Source of the DNA: Streptomyces sp. T39
Lineage (GTDB): Bacteria; Actinomycetota; Actinomycetes; Streptomycetales; Streptomycetaceae
Direction of reading: 5' to 3'
Length of the DNA: 64,000 nucleotides
Assembly (NCBI RefSeq): GCF_008042045.1
Contig: NZ_RDBP01000012.1
Coordinates: 1,427,729 to 1,491,728, forward strand
Shown: positions 60,659 to 64,000 of the stretch, in pieces
Layout: each line of letters starts with the position of its first letter
Position numbering within the stretch: position 1 is the first letter of the stretch
The notes under the pieces: generated by a model
The model's database searches: none
Told to the model about the DNA's origin: nothing
What the model saw: only the letters and a program-made list of their open reading frames with translations
Program-made: the position numbers and the translations under genes

Positions 60659-60676
60659 ACCGAACAATCGGTAGGT
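60659..60676 (+). promoter_or_regulatory. PaaR-type operator 3 (bkd operon)
   Basis: ACCGAACAATCGGTAGGT differs at two positions from the operator at paaN/paaH and lies 106 bp upstream of the bkdA start. It suggests that the paa regulator also acts on this operon. Confidence 0.65.
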
Positions 60677-60782
60677 GAGGCGCGCCACACCCGGCCGGGC
60701 CTCCCTTCAGCATTCGTCGTCGCCTTCGGCTTCGTTTCGTCGGCGCTCCCACGAGGAGGTGCTCCCGTTGAGGAAGAGCAGC

Positions 60783-61934
60783 ATGACGGTCCAGGAGCTG
60801 CCCGGTGACACCGCGGCCTACCGGCCCACCCCGCCACCGGCCTGGCAGCCGCGCACGGACCCCGGACCCCTGCTCCCGGACCCGGAGCCGTACCGCGTCC
60901 TGGGCACCGAGGCGGCCGCCGCCGTCGACCCGGAGCTGCTGCTGCGGCTCTACGCGGAGCTCGTACGCGGCCGCCGCTACAACGCCCAGGCGACCGCGCT
61001 GACCAAGCAGGGCCGCCTTGCCGTCTACCCGTCGAGCACCGGCCAGGAGGCCTGCGAGGTCGCCGCGGCGATGGCCCTCGAGGAGCGGGACTGGCTCTTC
61101 CCCAGCTACCGCGACACCCTCGCCGCCGTCGCCCGCGGCCTCGACCCGGTGCAGGCCCTGACGCTGCTGCGCGGCGACTGGCACACCGGGTACGACCCGC
61201 ACGAGCACCGCATCGCGCCCCTGTGCACCCCGCTCGCCACCCAGCTGCCGCACGCCGTCGGGCTGGCGCACGCCGCCCGCCTCAAGGGCGACGACGTGGT
61301 GGCGCTCGCCATGGTCGGCGACGGCGGCACCAGTGAGGGCGACTTCCACGAGGCCCTGAACTTCGCGGCCGTCTGGCAGGCGCCCGCCGTCTTCCTCGTC
61401 CAGAACAACGGCTTCGCGATCTCCGTGCCGCTCGCCAAGCAGACCGCGGCCCCCTCCCTCGCCCACAAGGCCGTGGGCTACGGGATGCCCGGCCGGCTCG
61501 TCGACGGCAACGACGCCGCTGCCGTCCACCAGGTGCTGACCGAGGCCGTGGAGCGGGCCCGGCGCGGCGGCGGCCCCACGCTGATCGAAGCCGTCACCTA
61601 CCGCATGGACGCCCACACCAACGCCGACGACGCCACGCGCTACCGCGGTCCGAGCGAGGTCGAGACCTGGCGGGCACACGACCCGATCCTGCTGATCGAG
61701 CGCGAGCTGACCCGGCGCGGGCTGCTCGACGACCAGGTCAGGAAGGCCGCCGCCGACGCCGCCGAGACGATGGCGGCCGAGCTGCGCGACCAGATGAACG
61801 CCGAGCCCGTCCTGGACCCGATGGACCTGTTCACCCACGTCTACGCCGAGCGGACGGGCCAGCTGCGTGAGCAGGCGGCCCAGCTGACCGCCGAGCTGGA
61901 CGCCGCGGCCGACGCCGAGGGAGAAGCACGATGA
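60783..61934 (+). CDS. bkdA: 2-oxoacid dehydrogenase E1 component, alpha subunit
   Basis: 383 aa. Thiamine diphosphate motif GDGGTSEGDFHEALNFAAVW to VQNNGFAIS is complete; the phosphorylation-loop-like YRMDAHTNADDATRYR follows. Family comparison favours branched-chain 2-oxoacid (or a phenylpyruvate-like aromatic) over pyruvate because E1 is a heterotetramer with an Lrp regulator beside it. ATG 60783 follows GAGGAAGAGC; upstream codons are open but poor. 4-bp overlap with the beta gene. Symbol follows the Streptomyces bkd convention and could equally be bkdF. Confidence 0.9.
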   Translation: MTVQELPGDTAAYRPTPPPAWQPRTDPGPLLPDPEPYRVLGTEAAAAVDPELLLRLYAELVRGRRYNAQATALTKQGRLAVYPSSTGQEACEVAAAMALEERDWLFPSYRDTLAAVARGLDPVQALTLLRGDWHTGYDPHEHRIAPLCTPLATQLPHAVGLAHAARLKGDDVVALAMVGDGGTSEGDFHEALNFAAVWQAPAVFLVQNNGFAISVPLAKQTAAPSLAHKAVGYGMPGRLVDGNDAAAVHQVLTEAVERARRGGGPTLIEAVTYRMDAHTNADDATRYRGPSEVETWRAHDPILLIERELTRRGLLDDQVRKAAADAAETMAAELRDQMNAEPVLDPMDLFTHVYAERTGQLREQAAQLTAELDAAADAEGEAR

Positions 61935-62935
61935 CCACGGCCGCTGCGAAGCCGGTGACCATGGCCCAGGCCCTCCAGCGCGCGATGCGCGACGCGATGG
62001 CCGAGGACCCGACCGTCCACGTCATGGGAGAGGACGTCGGCACCCTCGGCGGCGTCTTCCGGGTCACCGACGGGCTGGCCAAGGAGTTCGGCGACGACCG
62101 CTGCACCGACACGCCGCTGGCCGAGGCGGGCATCCTCGGCACGGCCGTCGGCATGGCGATGTACGGGCTGCGGCCCGTGGTCGAGATGCAGTTCGACGCC
62201 TTCGCCTACCCGGCGTTCGAGCAGTTGATCAGCCACGTCGCCCGGATGCGCAACCGCACTCGCGGCGGCATGGCCCTCCCCCTGACCATCCGGGTGCCGT
62301 ACGGCGGCGGGATCGGCGGCGTCGAGCACCACAGCGACTCGTCCGAGGCCTACTACATGGCGACGCCCGGCCTCCACGTCGTCACCCCGGCCACCGTCGA
62401 GGACGCCTACGGGATGCTCCGGGCCGCCATCGCCTCGGACGACCCGGTCGTCTTCCTGGAGCCCAAGCGGCTCTACTGGTCCAAGGCCCCGTGGTCGCCG
62501 GAGGCGCCCACCGCCGTCGAACCGATCGGCCGTGCCGTGGTCCGCCGTCCGGGCCGCAGCGCCACCCTCATCACCTACGGCCCGTCCGTCCCCGTCTGCA
62601 TGGAGGCGGCCGAGGCCGCCCGGGCCGAGGGCTGGGACCTGGAGGTCGTCGATCTCCGGTCGCTCGTGCCGTTCGACGACGAGACGGTCTGCGCCTCGGT
62701 GCGGCGTACCGGCCGGGCCGTCGTCGTCCACGAGTCCAACGGTTTCGGCGGGCCCGGCGGCGAGATCGCGGCACGGGTCACCGAGCGCTGCTTCCACCAC
62801 CTGGAGGCACCGGTGCTGCGGGTCGCGGGCTTCGACATCCCGTATCCGCCCCCCATGCTGGAGAAGCACCATCTGCCGGGCGTCGACAGAGTGCTGGACG
62901 CGGTCGCGCGGCTGCAGTGGGAGGCGGAGAGCTGA
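61931..62935 (+). CDS. bkdB: 2-oxoacid dehydrogenase E1 component, beta subunit
   Basis: 334 aa. Conserved parts of the transketolase-like beta subunit: MGEDVGTLGGVFRVTDGL, DTPLAEAGILGTAVGMAMYG, VVEMQFDAFAYPAFEQLISH and VVHESNGFGGPGGEIAARV. It pairs with the alpha subunit to form the ThDP site. Its TGA shares one base with the E2 ATG. Confidence 0.93.
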   Translation: MTTAAAKPVTMAQALQRAMRDAMAEDPTVHVMGEDVGTLGGVFRVTDGLAKEFGDDRCTDTPLAEAGILGTAVGMAMYGLRPVVEMQFDAFAYPAFEQLISHVARMRNRTRGGMALPLTIRVPYGGGIGGVEHHSDSSEAYYMATPGLHVVTPATVEDAYGMLRAAIASDDPVVFLEPKRLYWSKAPWSPEAPTAVEPIGRAVVRRPGRSATLITYGPSVPVCMEAAEAARAEGWDLEVVDLRSLVPFDDETVCASVRRTGRAVVVHESNGFGGPGGEIAARVTERCFHHLEAPVLRVAGFDIPYPPPMLEKHHLPGVDRVLDAVARLQWEAES

Positions 62936-64000
62936 TGGCCCAGGTGTTGGAGTTCAAGCTTCCGGACCTCGGTGAAGGGCTCACCGAGGCCGAGATCGTG
63001 CGCTGGCTCGTCGCGGTGGGCGACGTCGTCGCCATCGACCAGCCCGTCGTCGAGGTGGAGACGGCCAAGGCCATGGTCGAGGTGCCCTGCCCCTACGGCG
63101 GTGTGGTCACCGCCCGCTTCGGCGAGGAGGGCACGGAACTGCCGGTCGGCGCACCGCTGCTGACCGTCGCCGTGGGCGCCGTGGACCCGGCCGGGATCAC
63201 GGACGGCGGCGCCTCGGCGGGCGCGCCCTCCCCCACGGCGCGAGCGGCGGACGCCGCGCGGCCGTCCCCGGAGACCTCCGAGTCCTCGGGGAACGTGCTC
63301 GTCGGCTACGGCACGGGGGCACCTGCCGCCCGTCGCCGTCGCCTGCGGCCCACGCCGGTCGCGGGCGCCCGTCCCACGGCTGCGCCGGTCGCCGCCCCGG
63401 CGGCCGTCACCACCGCGCCGCCGGCGAAGGCCCCCGTCCGGAGCGGGCCCGGGGTCGCGGAGGCGGCCCCGCAGGACGGTCCGGTGGCCGTGATCTCCCC
63501 GCTGGTGCGCAAGCTCGCCCGCGAGAACGACCTGGACCTGCGCCGGCTCACCGGGTCGGGTCCCGACGGCCTGATCCTGCGGGCCGACGTCGAACGTGCC
63601 CTCAGGGCTCCGGCCGTGCCGGAAGCGGCGCCCGCACGCCCCGCCGCACAGAGCGCGCCCGCCCGGGGCGAGCGGGTGCCGCTGCGCGGCGTGCGCGGGG
63701 CGGTGGCCGACAAGCTCTCGCGCAGCAGGCGCGAGATCCCCGACGCCACCTGCTGGGTCGACGCCGACGCCACGGAGCTGATGGCGGCCCGCGCCGCGAT
63801 GAACGCCGCAGGCGGACCGAAGATCTCGCTCCTCGCCCTGCTCGCCCGCATCTGCACGTCGGCGCTCCGGCTCCACCCCGAGCTCAACTCCGTGGTCGAC
63901 ATGGAGGCCCGTGAGATCGTACGGCTGCCCGAGGTGCATCTCGGCTTCGCCGCGCAGACCGAACGGGGCCTGGTGGTCCCGGTGGTGAAGGACGCGCACA
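62935..64000 (+). CDS. bkdC: 2-oxoacid dehydrogenase E2 (dihydrolipoamide acyltransferase), 3' end beyond window
   Basis: First 355 codons of an E2 gene, cut off by the window end. One lipoyl domain with Lys45 in VEVETAKAMVEV, an Ala/Pro-rich linker, a peripheral-subunit-binding domain (SPLVRKLARENDLDLRRLTG then GLILRADVERAL, about 186-221), a second linker and the start of the catalytic domain (VPLRGVRGAVADKLSRSRRE onward). The catalytic HxxxD at the C-terminus is not in the window. A single lipoyl domain is usual for branched-chain E2. Confidence 0.92.
   Translation, partial: MAQVLEFKLPDLGEGLTEAEIVRWLVAVGDVVAIDQPVVEVETAKAMVEVPCPYGGVVTARFGEEGTELPVGAPLLTVAVGAVDPAGITDGGASAGAPSPTARAADAARPSPETSESSGNVLVGYGTGAPAARRRRLRPTPVAGARPTAAPVAAPAAVTTAPPAKAPVRSGPGVAEAAPQDGPVAVISPLVRKLARENDLDLRRLTGSGPDGLILRADVERALRAPAVPEAAPARPAAQSAPARGERVPLRGVRGAVADKLSRSRREIPDATCWVDADATELMAARAAMNAAGGPKISLLALLARICTSALRLHPELNSVVDMEAREIVRLPEVHLGFAAQTERGLVVPVVKDAH

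Noticed and set aside
60009-61838. 609-aa minus-strand frame extending the Lrp gene
   Set aside because: The N-terminal 427 residues are the antisense of bkdA; the Lrp protein starts at ATG 60557.

Overview
High-GC actinobacterial DNA from the core of a Streptomyces chromosome, spanning the replication origin. The diagnostic order is trxB-trxA, parB-parA-rsmG-jag-yidC-yidD-rnpA-rpmH, dnaA-oriC-dnaN-gnd-recF-dciA-gyrB-gyrA. GTG starts, 4-bp start/stop overlaps, a ~1 kb oriC full of DnaA boxes, parS sites (GTTTCACGTGAAAC), CrgA, class E sortases and DUF5324/DUF3566 proteins all point to Streptomyces or a close relative. No phage, IS element or CRISPR array was seen.

Layout. (1) 1-8.3 kb: thioredoxin pair (+), then a minus-strand block for chromosome segregation (ParAB with three perfect parS sites), 16S rRNA methylation, membrane insertion (YidC/YidD/Jag), RNase P protein and L34. 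(2) 8.3-21.2 kb: dnaA, oriC (clustered DnaA boxes ending in a CTA-triplet tract resembling DnaA-trios), dnaN, a 6-phosphogluconate dehydrogenase, recF, a DUF721/DciA gene, gyrase and a DUF3566 membrane protein. (3) 21.2-30.9 kb: tRNA-Ile, a DLW-39 micro-protein, two paralogous secreted/anchored proteins (one with a VWA domain), a Ser/Thr kinase with an HTH partner, then a striking rearranged segment: a perfect 201-bp inverted repeat carrying two opposed tRNA-Ala(TGC) genes, abutting a second perfect inverted repeat (149-bp arms) that duplicates the 5' end of a PAP2-family gene. (4) 31-37 kb: cyclophilin, rhomboid protease, a DnaA-box cluster outside oriC, crgA, DUF881, a 57-aa membrane protein, pabA and two class E sortases. 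(5) 37.4-45.6 kb: the conserved cell-wall/division signalling operon read leftward: fhaA-fhaB-pstP-ftsW/rodA-pbpA-pknB. (6) 45.9-49.2 kb: tRNA-Leu(CAG), DUF2252, J-domain-like and rhodanese genes. (7) 49.3-64 kb: phenylacetate catabolism (paaABCDE, paaN, paaH and a TetR-family PaaR candidate), a DUF5819/HTTM/TrmH trio, and an Lrp regulator divergent from a branched-chain 2-oxoacid dehydrogenase operon (E1 alpha, E1 beta, E2 truncated by the window end).

How the parts work together. The left half is the replication/segregation engine. The middle couples wall synthesis and septation to Ser/Thr phosphorylation. In the right part, an identical 18-bp palindrome lies in front of paaA and between paaN and paaH, and a two-mismatch version lies in front of the 2-oxoacid dehydrogenase operon, suggesting one regulator for all three units; each of these intergenic regions also contains one or more DnaA boxes. 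The most unusual observations are the twin inverted repeats at 27.2-28.0 kb, the DnaA boxes outside oriC, the shared operator set, and the paired VWA/ectodomain genes.
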